DNA of 64,000 nucleotides from Lineus longissimus (lineage: Eukaryota > Nemertea > Pilidiophora > Heteronemertea > Lineidae). The number at the start of each line of letters is the position of its first letter. Within the stretch, counting starts at the first letter, position 1. The position numbers and the translations under genes are program-made. This document shows, piece after piece, positions 10,711 to 22,664 of the stretch. The stretch is taken from the NCBI RefSeq assembly GCF_910592395.1, contig NC_088319.1, positions 9,488,001 through 9,552,000 on the forward strand, written 5' to 3'. The notes beneath the pieces are model-generated. The model saw only the letters and a list, made by a program, of their open reading frames with translations. It made no database searches and was not told the origin of the DNA.

Positions 10711-11399
10711 AAGGTCCCAGCTGCAGCTATTGGCATTGAACTTGTGGACGAAGTGCACACTGTGTACAAGCACCTTACTAAAACAGGAAGTACATTCCAA
10801 TCGCCCAATTCTTTGTTGAAAAGGGTGGACAAGTGCACATATCAATGCCCATGGGGCATAGCCCATTGGAAAATAGCAGATTCGCATAGATTCCATTCTG
10901 TAACAAAAGTTGTGATCTATGGACCCTACTTCCTGTAAACGAGCATGCAAAATAGCATGCTGGTTTGTACACTGTGTGGTGCAGGACGCCTTTTCCGCCA
11001 CACTACCCATGTTTACCCGGAATCATGCACACATTAATGATACTCAGTGCATGTTAAAGACAATTGACACACATAATAAAGTTGACCTATTTTATGATAG
11101 ATTTTTGTGCTTGGAATTTGAAAGCCTGCCAAATTACATCACTAACATTGCACGAACAACACATAAAATTGTCTCGCACTCGAAGTGTATTATCCCCGCA
11201 CTCCATGAAATGAACTGTTTGGAATTAACATAACATCTATTCTGTTTTCAGCCTCAGTATCACTTTTCACGTAACTCCCTTTTGTCTACACTCCGGACGC
11301 AGTGGACCCATCCTGAATTACAGGTCAACACTCAGACCGTGAATATGACTGACTCTGGAGTTTTAAGCATACTATGACGAGATTTCCAGGCAGATTCAC
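10711..11399. other. Intergenic, nothing recognised
   Basis: Includes a 104-codon plus-strand ORF (10919-11233) of low-complexity composition with no recognisable motif; I do not call it a gene. Confidence 0.5.
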
Positions 11400-12518
11400 T
11401 AAAACAGGCCTGCGTCTTGTAGCGGCACTTCTTCCAATTTTACAGCCTGCAGTTTAGGACACTTAATCTAAAACAATGCCTCTGAGAGACAATACAAGAC
11501 TCGTGGTCAGGGGTTACAAATACCCCGTGGCCTCGGGGTATTGGTAGCACCTGACTAAAATTTGAAATAGCATGTTTTTTATGTATGAGAACATTTTTTT
11601 TTCATAGGTTTATGGTCTTTAATGGTAATAACATTTTCCATATCATTCCAATCCAGGTTGACGACGAAATTTTGCTGGTATTAAATGGTACTTATTGAAC
11701 ACATTGAGGGATGTTCGATGCAATCACTTACCGACAATTTGAACAATATCGTCGCATATCAGACTGATTTTAAACTGGTGTAAAAGCACAAAGTTCTATT
11801 TATCACCTCTGTTGTACATCACACATTTTGTGATATTCTGAATTAACTGACGGTCTTGTCGTGCTCCATTAAAAACTGTAGTTTCAGTTATGGGTCATGT
11901 GTCAACCCCAACTATAGCTGGCATCACTTAATGGTAATGCAGTGTACCATAAGAAATGCTGCTATCTAGTCAATGGTGTGACTTTAACTAGAGAAACCAG
12001 TGACTTTAAAAATAAGTATGAAATCTCAAATGTATCATTGCTGGTACATAAAGGGTTAACATGGTATCTAAATCGATAGATTTATGATCAAATAATATAC
12101 TCCAGGTAAAAGAATAAAGAGGGCTACAAATATCCCGAGGGTACATTGGTCAGAAAAGTGTCTCTGAAAAATTTAATTTTGACAATTACATCCAGTGCCG
12201 CATACAACATTCTCTATACTCAATACTGATCACCTGAACCAAGTTTCAAATATATCAGTGCTCTGTGAGTGTGGAAAATACATACCTGCAAAAAGTTCGA
12301 TACCAACTTTTTTTGTGCATCTGTCTGATTTGTTTACTTCTTATAGCCAAAGCTCTTACATAACATGGTGCACAATCCAAAACTATTGATACTCAAGAGT
12401 CGCCTCTTTCATATCCATGCTTGCGCTGGCTGAATAATTCCATGCTTACCAGAATATGAATCAAAAACATTGCCAGGGGCTACAATTAGACCGGGGCTAC
12501 AAATACCCCATTTTACCT
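11400..12518. mobile_element. Second copy of the TA-type TIR element, left TIR missing
   Basis: Collinear with 4498-5393 and ending in the same right TIR (CCCCATTTTACCT at 12518). It retains about 400 bp of extra internal sequence (about 11490-11900) that the first copy lacks, so the 896-bp copy may be an internal-deletion derivative. The left TIR is not found. Confidence 0.75.
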
Positions 12519-13196
12519 GAGATGTATACAAGGCTTTGGTACTTCCACCAAAAGTGTCGAAAATTCATCATGCCGACATGAAGGCCTATTCTGGACCTTT
12601 TTCGTCATAGCCAGTACTTGCAGCGCCTAGTAAATGCATACCATGTACATCTTAAATGGGTCGGCCTCAACCTACCGGTCTTTTTCAGAAACAATCGCGC
12701 TTCATGAATCCTCACAACATATTATGACACCCTCCATTGTCCAAGTTGCAACATCAGTCACGACACTTGCCTGCGCATGTGATCTGTCCCTCAGTGGAAC
12801 GGACTGGGGATTAGATCCGAAGACAACCACCAAACATGTCACCCCTCGGAAGTAAATGTCATGTGCATGTACATCCTGTGCTGTAGGCCCATTGGTATGC
12901 CAATATCCTGTGCTGTAGGCCCATTCATATGCCATTTACTGCGCCTATTTTGAGATCTGATATACTGTAGTTGAGAATTTCCCCATAACGGTGTCATGTC
13001 CCACATAATATTTTTCAGATATAGGACAATCCTCCCGTCCAATGAATGCACTCAGCGTAGGAGATGCCATGGACTTCAATCGGCACAGGTGACATTCCCC
13101 CCATTTCAGAATTATCACTTAATTGATAAAGCCTTCCCGCAAAGGTTATACAGTTCACCCCAATTGACGGAGTTGGTGTCAGTTATTTGATATATA
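12519..13196. other. Intergenic with a small ~30-bp tandem duplication
   Basis: ATCCTGTGCTGTAGGCCCAT occurs twice in tandem at about 12874-12933. No gene recognised. Confidence 0.5.
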
Positions 13197-14028
13197 CAGG
13201 GTGTTTCAAAAAAGGAAACCAAGATTAATTTCTTAATTTCTTGGACATGGCTAAATATTTTGGAAATTGGCAACCACCATTTATTACCTAATGATGTCCT
13301 CTTTCATATGACACCAAGAAATCCAATTTACTGTCACAGATGACTGAGCACAAAACAGTTCAATCAACCATGTCTGAAATGGTATTTCACCAGATAAATG
13401 TTTTGGTAATGATCGAATCCTTGTTTGCCCAATGCAGGGCTTTTGTTGGACCTCCAAATTATGCATCCTCTGCATGTTTTTTTCATTGCACACTCCTTAA
13501 AAGTTGGAAAGGTAACACATTTTCTCAGACCAGCAAAATGCAGCTTACGACTGAGCAGCGTGGGTTTGTGGTAACAGAGTGGTTGAGGGCTGGAAGCCTC
13601 CAGAAAGTAGCAGATGCATTTGGTGCGACCAACCATGAAAATGAGTGACCATCAAGTTCCTCTGAGGGGACTTCTTAAGAACCAAGTTTACAAGTTGCCT
13701 CAACAAGATATCAATTATCTATGTGCCAGAATCTTCGCTGCAGTTGAGACCTTAAGAGGATAGAGAGATGTTATCAGAAATGCATTGAGAGCTGGTCTTT
13801 CTTCTGTGTCGGAATCATGCTGCGGTAAATGTGGTGCAAAACCATTTCAGACATGGTTGATTGAATTGCTTTGTGCTCAGTCATCCGTGAGAGTAAATTG
13901 GACGTCTTGGCCTCATAAGAAAGAGGACATCATTAGGTAATAAATGGTGATTGCCAATTTCCAACATATTTAGCCATGTCCAAGAAATTAATAAATTAAT
14001 CTTGGTTTCCTTTTTTTGAAACACCCTG
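13197..14028 (+). mobile_element. Tc1/mariner-type element with internally deleted transposase
   Basis: Long TIRs (about 190 bp, ends CAGGGTGTTTCAAAAAA) flanked by TA at 13195-13196 and 14029-14030. Inside, 13538-13640 encodes an N-terminal helix-turn-helix-like segment (LTTEQRGFVVTEWLRAGSLQ), resembling the N-terminus of mariner-like transposases. After a jump, 13656-13745 encodes the typical C-terminal segment (VPLRGLLKNQVYKL, then ARIFAAVETL). The catalytic DDE/D core is absent, so the copy could move only with transposase supplied in trans. Confidence 0.85.
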
Positions 14029-15551
14029 TATAATAACCGTGAGGGTGCAAGCAGTGAAGTTTATGATTGAACTCAATGAAGTTAAATGACTTGTTTCCCT
14101 CAATCTTTTTCATAATGACCACCTGTTCCCCTTGACTGGTAAGTGGTGTAGTCCAATAGAAGTCCTCAGACAGGTACCTTTACTGTGAAATAGATTCCTA
14201 ATCCTTTCTAATCAGTAGATTGTCGCAGCAGAATGATTTTACTCAATAATAAGATCAGACGTTTGGGCCAAAAATGGCAGAATATGAAGTTTCTAAACGA
14301 GATGTTTAATTTTTTTCATGATGAGGCAAGACCACCATTGATTTTTTAAGCCTTTTGGTCTCATTAGGGAGGGGTTTTTTTTATTCATGCGCCCCCCCCC
14401 CCCCTCACACACAGTAGTTCCTAAAATCATTGATTTCTCGGTCCTCACAGTATGTCAGTGTTGATTCAGCAGTTGTTTTGGCAAAGACATGTTTTTTTGG
14501 AGTTTCTGAAACCTAGAGCGCTACTCAACAGGCGGCTAACAAGAAACTACGCATTTACTGTTGTTGCCGAAGTATGTGTACACTGAAAGTTGGGATGTGT
14601 TCATAAATTTGGGTTTGCGGACGCAGGTTTGGGGGGTTGGGGTATAGCCCCGAAAATGGTAGTAGAAGTCATCGGACGCCAATGACAACCATTTGATATG
14701 AAAGGCTGACCCCAATAACCCAGATCAGGATGCCACTCAGTTTCATTTGATTTTCCTCAAAATTTACGACTTCCCAGTGCTCCTTTTTTGTAAACGTTTA
14801 GTATTATACGGTATGTCATCATGTACACCCAACCTTGGCCTTACAGGAAACCATCAAAAAACGTTTTCTTCCTTGCAATTTTTTACAGATGTTGGTCCCT
14901 CATATTTTTATAAACTGACTCACTGGCCTAGTAAAAAATGTATTTTGTATACAAGCAGTTATCATTGGCTCATTAACGTCGACACAGTACATAAACAATG
15001 TACCTACACAGAAAACATGGTGAAAATAGTTTTTATTTAATTTCGATTCATTTTTTCAAGATCAAGATCAAGATTGAAAGGGTCTGTGACAGGACATACG
15101 ACACTTTTATGTACTTGCCGATGGTGCCGTTTTCGCAAAACTGCCTAATCAGCTAACAGTGTGCCAGCAAATGACGTTAATCAGCGACAATACCACTAAT
15201 GAATATTCATAGGTTGGAGGGTCGAGACCTATCAATTAGACGCGAGTATGTTTTTAAAGAATTTTTATCTCAGAATGAAGGCCATCCATCTGGAAGCTGC
15301 AACATTCAGCAACATAAGATTCTAAAATCTTTGATATTATGTTATTATATTATGAATGTTTTAAATGAGTATGTTGTTTCCGTCACTTTGTTACTATTAT
15401 CATTGTCATTATTTTAATAATGACAATGATAATAGTGACTTATTAAAATAAGTCACTGCATATATACAGCAGTGAGTCTGAGGCAGATGTGTATTGTTCT
15501 CGGCGGCATCAATGGGTGGTATACCGGTTTGCCATCCTACTAATGTAATCC
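14029..15551. other. Intergenic with MITE fragments, no gene
   Basis: Contains fragments of the 440-bp MITE (about 14320-14360 and 15185-15255), a C13 run near 14392-14404 and a hairpin at 15393-15437. A 97-codon ORF at 14747-15040 has no recognisable feature. Confidence 0.5.
15393..15437. repeat. Near-perfect hairpin, about 21-bp stem, minimal loop
   Basis: ACTATTATCATTGTCATTAT is followed almost at once by its inverse complement. A second small inverted pair (AGTGACTTATT / AATAAGTCACT) follows directly. Confidence 0.85.
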
Positions 15552-15751
15552 TTAAAGGGGGACTATAGGCAGGAGCTAGGGGGTCAAATTGATGTCATGT
15601 GTCTCGTATCCAAAAGTTTTAATTTATTAAAAAACATATTCAGTTTAAAGCGTGAACAGTGTAGATATACTGTGAGATAGGAAAACCCGTAGCGGCGATA
15701 TTGTGCAACTTAATTTAGCCTATCTGGCTGCTGCCTATAGACTCCCCTTAA
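15552..15751. mobile_element. 200-bp TTAA-flanked MITE (piggyBac-like)
   Basis: Ends AGGGGGACTATAGGCAGGAG and CTGCTGCCTATAGACTCCCC are inverted and flanked by TTAA on both sides. Same family as 48514-48735. Confidence 0.9.
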
Positions 15752-15929
15752 AGAGGACAATAACACCCATTAAATGGGGAACGATTTGATAAATACATGT
15801 ACTGATCACCACCAGTTTATCAAGCACATGACAATGGATCTAGGGTCTAATATAACCCGACCCCTCTCCCAATCCCAATTAAAAATATTTCACCAAAGTT
15901 GTTGTGGGCAGTGAAAATGTAACAAACTA

Positions 15930-16107
15930 CAGTGGAACCTCCCTTAGTGGACACCTCTCTATTAAGGACAACCCCTCTATTGAGGACACTACGTTTGATC
16001 CCAAATTGGTTATTTACATTCAATTTGATCTCTCTAATCAGGACACCTCTCGATAAAGGACAGCACTTGTCAGTCCCAAGGGTGTCCCCAATAGAGAGGT
16101 TCTACTG
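15930..16107. mobile_element. Pogo/Tigger-like MITE, copy 1
   Basis: TIR CAGTGGAACCTCCC / inverse of GAGAGGTTCTACTG, flanked by TA. Internal GGACACCTCT motifs alternate orientation. Copies at 25288-25464 and 27004-27181. Confidence 0.85.
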
Positions 16108-16856
16108 TACTTTCTAAGCGCATTTGTCATGTTTTAGTTATAATATATATATGAAGATGGCCAATTTAATCCCCCCCCCCCGCTCCTGCCTCCCACAATC
16201 CACATTTACTGTTTACACAGTTGCAGCCATCCTGAACCTAATGGCCTTAAACTGAACTCCCTTTAAATACAACCCGGGGTTTAAATCGTGATAAGATGCA
16301 AAAACCTCGGTGGCCAAGATGCTACAGGCCCTGAGAAGCAATAAACAATCAAAGACATGACCCCTGACCTCCTCCCCCAAACGCCCGGAAAATTTTTCGT
16401 TTCTTTGGGCTTTACTTAACTTGCCACTTTTCTTCTTTTCCTGAAGGCGCAATGTCAGGTTTCGCTTCAGGCGGAGCACCTTGGGATCTCAAGCAGGCCC
16501 TAACCATAGCAAAGCATAGGCCTAGCTGGGGGGGGGGGATGGGGGGGATTAAGAGGGTCAGCTGCCAGGAAAACCTGATCACTTTTTATCATGAAATATA
16601 TTTTGGCCCAGAAGGAGCCAACGTTGTTTTGTGGGCCTATAGCGTATTTGCCTCCGTCCACTGACGCCCTCCCCCCCCCCCCCCCGCTACTGCCCTTAAT
16701 ACTTCCACTGAGTCAGCCCCTGCCCTGGGTCCAAGCATAACAATGCAGTGCAATGAATTAGATGCTACTTGTATTATTGTGCTGGACTGACTGGCAGTCC
16801 AAATATTTCTATGTAATTCCATTGGCAATCAAATGAAGAAATAACCAGGTATTTTT
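16108..16856. other. Intergenic with poly(C) and poly(G) tracts
   Basis: Homopolymer C runs near 16171 and 16670 and a G run near 16529. No gene recognised. Confidence 0.5.
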
Positions 16857-18278
16857 AGCTCAGCTGACAAAGTCAGCGGAGCTAGTCAAATAGCTATTCG
16901 ATTGGTGTCCGTCCTTCCACCCATCCTGCCATCCTTCCATCCATCCATCCATCTGTAGGCAAAGTTGGGCATTTTGTAATCATACAACCGAGGCACTTCA
17001 AATCTAGTCTTGCTTATAAACACCGCAGAAAATGTTGCTTTCGGAAAAAAATTTGGGCGATTCGTCTCAAATTCAGCTCCCCAGGGGGCAAAATGCGTAA
17101 ATGAAAAAACAATTTTTTGACGCTCTATTCCAGCAGATAAAAGCTCGAAATAAAGTTGAAAAGGTCTTCATGATACAGAAGTTTTGATATAAAATAGATT
17201 AGTGTGGATTTATATCACCAGTTGGCGGTAGTGAGCAAAACTGTTGTTTGACCCCGGATGACCCCGCTTTAAATTTCCCGCCGGTTACCTGGAGTACTAT
17301 CATCAAGAAAATGGCGGTGACCTTTTTATTTCTACCGGAGCGATGATTTTGTAAGTGACAAATTTTCTTTTTAAGCCTTTACGGAAACGTATTTTGGTAC
17401 GAAACTTTACACGTTTATAGAAAAGATCAACGAGAATGTGTTCAAATGCCCTCACAACGATGAGTTCAACAGAATTTGGTCAAAACAACCTTCGAATGGA
17501 GTCAACTTTCTTTGCGAAATTGAAGCGACGACTTCATTATTTATCGTAATTTATGCAGATCTGAGTCGAGCTGATGGGCGATGTTTTGATTTGTGTTCAA
17601 ACTATTGGAAACTTCGGAAATTAGTTCTATTAGTTCTACTATTCTGTAGGAGTATATTTATTATAGCCATTGATGTTGACAGCTAAAAGTTTCTTGTCCA
17701 ATCACGTGACCTCTCCAACACTCGATAATGCACTCTTTTCGTCCACGTTTTAGGCCAATCTTCGGCCTGAACATGAAATCTAATAAGCGCAGTACTTAAA
17801 TCAGATGTTTCTCTCGCCTTGAAAACATTCCTGGGTAAAATCCATTGAGATTAGTCGAGTTAATCCACTTTTTCCGTGCCTAAAATCTCTGCCGCTGAAT
17901 TCTATAAATAGAAACTATTAACATCGCGGCAGTGTGGTTCCAATTGTGCGCCCTCCCACTTCACACCATGTCAGGAACTTTTACGGAGAGAGAGGGCGTG
18001 CGGTAAGAAGAATGGCCAAAATGACGTCACGTTTTCCTGGCAATGCCTCTTGCCAGACCAGTCCAGCATTGGGAAAGCATCTTTAATTCAGACAACGTTA
18101 GAACTAGAGAAACGAATATGTTAATTTGCAAAATTAAAAGCAGATTTCACCACTAACCAGCCAAATCGGAATACGACGGCGCAAAATGTTCTCGCTTTCC
18201 TCCTGCTAAAAAACCTTTTTCCCGCACTCCTATTTTAATTTATCCCAAGGAATATGATATGATCTGTTTTCACTTTTT

Positions 18279-19926
18279 GGCTCAGTCACCGTAGGGGAGT
18301 CTATGCAATACTGCAGTGTCCGTCGTCCGTCGTCGTCGTTGTCCGTCGTATCCTAGTTCAAAAACAGTGGCACGTTTTTTAACCGCTAGGCCTATGAACT
18401 TAGAACTTTGTACACATGACCCCTTAGGTCAGATGACCCGTGACACTAAATTTCTGTCCGATCTGATTCTCTACTTGGCCACCAGGGGGCCAAATGTGGA
18501 TATCTAAAAAGTGTGATATCTCGCTTATTAGTGACTTGTTTTCGATAAAACTTTTGTGGTAGGTACTCATAGCAAGGATACATCATATATCTTACGGGTT
18601 TTTAATTTGATCTACTTTTCAAGGTCGCAGAGGTCAAATGGCGTGAATTGGCCGTTTGAGTGTAACTATGGCACGTTTCTCAACCACCAAAGCTATGAGC
18701 TTGAAACTTGGTACATATAACCCCCTATATCAGATAACCTCTGGTGCTGAATTTCAGCCTGATCTGATTCTTGACTTTGCCACCAGGGGGCCAAAACAGA
18801 AAAAGTAAGAAGTGCAATAGCCTGCTTATTAGCAAATTGTTTTTGATGAAATTTTTATGGCAGGGACCCCTAGCAAGGTTACCTCAGATGTTGCACGATT
18901 TTTCGGATTTGACGTACTTTTTAAGGTCGCAGAGGTCAAATGGCGTAAATTTGCCGTTTGAGTGTAACTATGGCACGTTTCTCAACCGCAACAGTTATGA
19001 ACTTGAAACTTTGAACAAATGACCCCCTAGGTCAGTTGACCTTTTACACTGAATTTTGGTTCGGTCTGATTATTGACTTTGCCACCAGGGGGCCCAAACT
19101 CAAAACTCAAAAAGTGTGATTTCTCGCTTATTACTGATTTGTTTTTGATAAAAGTTTCATGGTAGGTACTCCTAGCAAGGATACATCACATATCTTACGG
19201 GTTTTTGATTTGACCCACCGTTCAAGTTCACAGAGGTCAAAGTTGAAAACTTTACCGTTCTTGGTACGTTTTGTCGTTGTTCAATGTAAAGAGTTTTAAT
19301 ATCGTGTAATGATGCATCTAAGAAGCCACTATTTGTATGCCAAGTTTCAGCCAGATCGGAATTCAAGTATGGCCGAAATTGCATGTTTTGTGGGTTTTTC
19401 CTCGTATTGTGGCAATCCAAAGGTCGTGAGTTCAAACCCCGGTCAAGGACAGCCAAAAATATTTTTATTTTTCATCTTTTCCTTTTTTCTTTTCTGAGTT
19501 CTATTTTACATTTTCTTCATTTTTTGATTTATTTGGTGCCATAGATTTAATTAGGCGGCCATCTTGGAAATCGTTTTTGCCGATTGCTGTAGTGTAACGA
19601 GTGATGGAATTGTTATGGTCGGGTGGATGTGTCTACATCACATATCACCCTGGTTTGTTATTTGACCTACATGTCAGGGTCACTGAGGTCAAAGTTAAAA
19701 ATATATTCACCATTGTCATGGAGTGGCACATTTCTTCACTATCATTTTCACCTAGACTCTACAAGCTTGGAACCACAAGTCTCGGATTCACCACTTGGCC
19801 AGGGCCGGCTCTTAACTGGTCACAGATGCATGTATAAATTATGAGAGGCCTACATACTGTAGCACTTTCTGTAACTGTCTACTAAAAATACTTACGGTGA
19901 GCACAATGGCCCCTGGCCGTTTCATT
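18279..19926 (+). mobile_element. Helentron-like element, family B copy 1
   Basis: Starts GGCTCAGTCACCGTAGGGG after a T-run and ends CGGTGAGCACAATGGCCCCTGGCC, then TTTCATT. Three diverged ~300-bp internal units each contain GGCACGTTT, CCACCAGGGGGC (18479, 18780, 19082) and a GGTCGCAGAGGTCAAA-type block. The short ORFs are unlikely to be genes. Confidence 0.7.
19366..19456 (+). repeat. tRNA-like fragment inside the family B element
   Basis: An A-box-like TGGCCGAAATTG and a B-box-like GAGTTCAAACCCCGG lie about 50 bp apart, as in tRNA-derived SINE heads. No complete cloverleaf seen. Confidence 0.3.
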
Positions 19927-19982
19927 TGTAATTAAATGGTATTCATATAATGAGATCAATAGTAGTGTCCGTGTCAGATCCC

Positions 19983-20020
19983 ATCATGGAGGTATAAATA
20001 ATTATTTATACCTCCATGAT
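19983..20020. repeat. 38-bp perfect palindrome
   Basis: ATCATGGAGGTATAAATAA is followed directly by its exact reverse complement, with no loop. It lies within the 3' part of the family D element. Confidence 0.9.
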
Positions 20021-20866
20021 CCCATCGTTCAACTAGTCTTCTCTCCCCAGGTGCCTCACACGGACCTTCACGTCCCCATACTCAAGACCAACTCTTACAA
20101 TATCGCCCTCAAAACAACCCTGGAGTCATGAATTCACAGGTGCTCCTGTGAAATCTCAGTTCTAGTTTATTTATCAAACTTTATCGAGGGTTACCCGGTT
20201 ATCGAATCGAATGGATGTGTCGATCGTCGGGGCGGATCGATATGTGGTTAGGTTGTGCGTCCAAGGCGATTACTAATAGGTCATTCAGTTAGTTTGAGAA
20301 AGATCATGATCATGAAGATGCGTGTTGTGTTATCATAACTGGAAAATAAGTTGAAGTTATTATTAGTACTACGATTCTTACATGAGTAAAAAGTAGACGT
20401 TTTAAGCAACACAATAATGTTACTCCCATTTTTTTCTGTAAAGCTATACTGAACTAGGGATATCTTCCGTTGCCTCCTGTAATATTTACATACCATGGCT
20501 GATTAGTTCAATCATATTTCATCCAGCTGGCAGCTCTGCATTGGAAATTTTAGTGGTATAACGTGTTCTCTTGACCTTCAAACAGTAGTATAAAGCCGAT
20601 ATTTACAACTTTATACCCTCAGTCCTATGTTATTAGGTCATCCAGCTGAGCGCCAGGCCCTTGGGCCTCTTGTTACATGAAGTGACAGGTTTACTGGTTT
20701 TTTTAATTAGCTCATCCTACACATGGTGAATTCCTGTCGAAAAGACTCTTTCATGCAGGTGAATAAGGGTCGGATTCTGACCATGTAGCCCTTGCAGCAG
20801 AAGTGAATTTCTGTCGAATTACTTGAAATCCTAGGGTGAAAAATGTCGAATCCCGACCCTCTTCCT

Positions 20867-21106
20867 GAGCGTAGAATTGGTGTCGAATGCCAGACGGGGG
20901 GGGAGTTTTTTTTTACAGGTAGGTTCGTACCATTGTGTGATTGACAGCCAATCAGAGCTCAGTAACTTCGCCTGAGCGTAGAATTGGTGTCGAGTGCCAG
21001 ACGGGGGGGGAGGTTTTTTTACAGGTAGGTTCGTACCATTGTGTGATTGACAGCCAATCAGAGCTCAGTAACTTCGCCTGACGTCATCAAGTAAGTAACA
21101 CACGTG
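20867..21106 (+). promoter_or_regulatory. Promoter-like cluster: duplicated CCAAT box, CRE, E-box
   Basis: Two tandem 107-bp units each contain AGCCAATCAGAGC, matching the NF-Y CCAAT consensus (20948-20952 and 21054-21058). Directly after them are a perfect CRE, TGACGTCA (21079-21086), and CACGTG (21101-21106). It lies about 1.5 kb upstream of the SMG8 start exon; it could serve an upstream 5' UTR exon of SMG8 or an unrecognised transcript. Confidence 0.45.
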
Positions 21107-22169
21107 TTGTTGATCAGTAAACAAGATCAGCGAAGTACATTGACAATGGTGCGAGTTCAGGCCTAACCCATATGCAGAGGGTAGAACTACGACACCATTT
21201 ATCTCGAATTCTTGTTAACTTCCAGCTGATTCTTCTCCGACTTCGACAACTCACGCCATGTCGGTCGAGTTGTCATTTCATGATTTTGACGTTTATAAGC
21301 CCCCCTCTTAGGAGGGGCTCTTAAGATACACGTGTGTGCGGGAGTATATAGTGAATGATTAGAAATAAAGAGAGTAACTATTGTATATCCTACAAACAAT
21401 TTTTTTTGGTAAATTTCTGAATTAACTCCGTTGAGTTTACCGATTTCTCCGCGATCTTCCGGTGGTGGTTGCTATCCCATTGGTTGAAATTAAGTTAAAT
21501 TAAATTAAAATCTTCATGGGAATTCGCTACATCATATGCCTAAGAAATTGGCCAATTATATTAATATTTTTATTAGAGAAATATCCGTCCTAAATAATGA
21601 CAGAAAAGGGTGGTTTATTTCAATTTTGTGTCGACATGGTCGAGGTCACGTGACATAAAAACAAAACAATCGCACACACCCGTCCAAAAAGGCACTTTAA
21701 GAAAAATAAATACGTTTTTCCAGCTTAAAACCACACTGACGACTAAGTTATATTGGTCTACTGCCCAAATCTGAAGTATCAAAATGAATCACAAACTAGA
21801 ACTAGCTCTATTTAGCTATAGTTGCGTGAAAAATTCGGGTGAGCGACGTACATTCTGTACCCTAGCGGCCAATAAATAAACTACTTTCAGCCGTCTGCTC
21901 CGGTCTCGTTAGGGAGTTTTTCCCAAATGTACGCGATGATGACGTGCCCCATTAACAGGACGTGACATCTATTTTAAAATGCGTTTCCAAAGTGAATGCA
22001 TGAGGACAATCCATTTAAGTGTCGTATATCACTGGAAACGCCCGATTCCCGTGAATAAGGACAATCACAATGTATTACATTAATTACCAAAACAAAAATG
22101 TGTCGGAAGGAACTATATGGATGGTCCCATCGCACCCCCCCTCCAGCAGTATGACACAGAAGGGCTAGT

Positions 22170-22345
22170 TGACTGTCCACCGGGGGGGGTTTGGGGGGAG
22201 CTTCCCCCCAACGCACTGGTAAAAACCTATGTCGACGGAGGGGGGTTTGGGGGGTGTCCCCCCATTGTAACAACTGTAGTTGTTAGAGCTTGCACTTAAC
22301 ATATGCTCGTAGGGGGGTTCGGGGGAGCTCCCCCGACCTAAAGGG
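22170..22345. repeat. Three G-rich/C-rich hairpin units
   Basis: Each of three ~75-bp units has two G5-7 runs separated by TTT/TTC, then AGCT/TGT and a C5-6 run. Each can fold as a hairpin or a G-quadruplex. The array ends about 150 bp upstream of the SMG8 first-exon duplication. Confidence 0.7.
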
Positions 22346-22617
22346 GGGCTCACTAAGTCCTTGACTTTACATATTAGGCATACTTGACGTAGGACTCGTG
22401 ACCACGTGCTTCAAGAATTCCCGCCATAACATCGACTCGGATCGTTGATGATCTAGCCTCTCCCCTCCGTTTTCCCCTTTCGAGGACATCGATCTAAGTC
22501 CCGATATGTCGTAATGTACCGGTAGTTTGCATTAGAGGTGATAGTTTCATTTTTGAGCCGAAGACAGTTTTCGTTTCAGATGAGATCGCGTAGATCCAAA
22601 ACGACGACCACAACATA

Positions 22618-22664
22618 ATGGCAGCCACCTTGTCAGAAATATTTTTGCTTCCAGTTTCTGAAGA
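22618..22664 (+). CDS. SMG8: SMG8 coding exon 1, upstream copy
   Basis: Encodes MAATLSEIFLLPVSE plus two bases of the next codon, then GTAAGT. The ATG has A at -3 and G at +4. Phase fits exon 2 exactly (GA plus G). No longer upstream frame. Confidence 0.85.

Larger units (their letters stand above)
16857..20674 (+). mobile_element. Helentron-like non-autonomous element, family D copy 1 (interrupted)
   Basis: Starts after a T-tract with AGCTCAGCTGACAAAGTCAG, continues into (CCAT)n, and ends CAGCTGAGCG followed by the hairpin AGGCCCTTGGGCCT and CTTGTT. Short subterminal inverted repeats (AGCTCAGCTG / CAGCTGAGCG), a 3' stem-loop and T/T insertion match Helentron-associated elements (HINEs, a known non-autonomous group). 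No Rep/helicase is present. Interrupted by a family B element at 18279-19926. The outer copy at 50821-54906 is the same family. Confidence 0.65.
20675..22495. other. SMG8 upstream region
   Basis: Contains a 107-bp tandem duplication with CCAAT boxes, a CRE and an E-box (20867-21106), and three G-rich hairpin units (22170-22345). No convincing protein gene. Confidence 0.5.

Noticed and set aside
16213-16479. 88-codon minus-strand ORF
   Set aside because: No domain, no context; typical length for chance.
18316-19022. ORFs of 60-85 codons within the family B element
   Set aside because: Not conserved between the repeat units or copies; non-coding repeat.
22117-22353. Gly/Pro-rich ORFs (GGVWGELPPN type)
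   Set aside because: Produced by G-run/C-run hairpin repeats on both strands.
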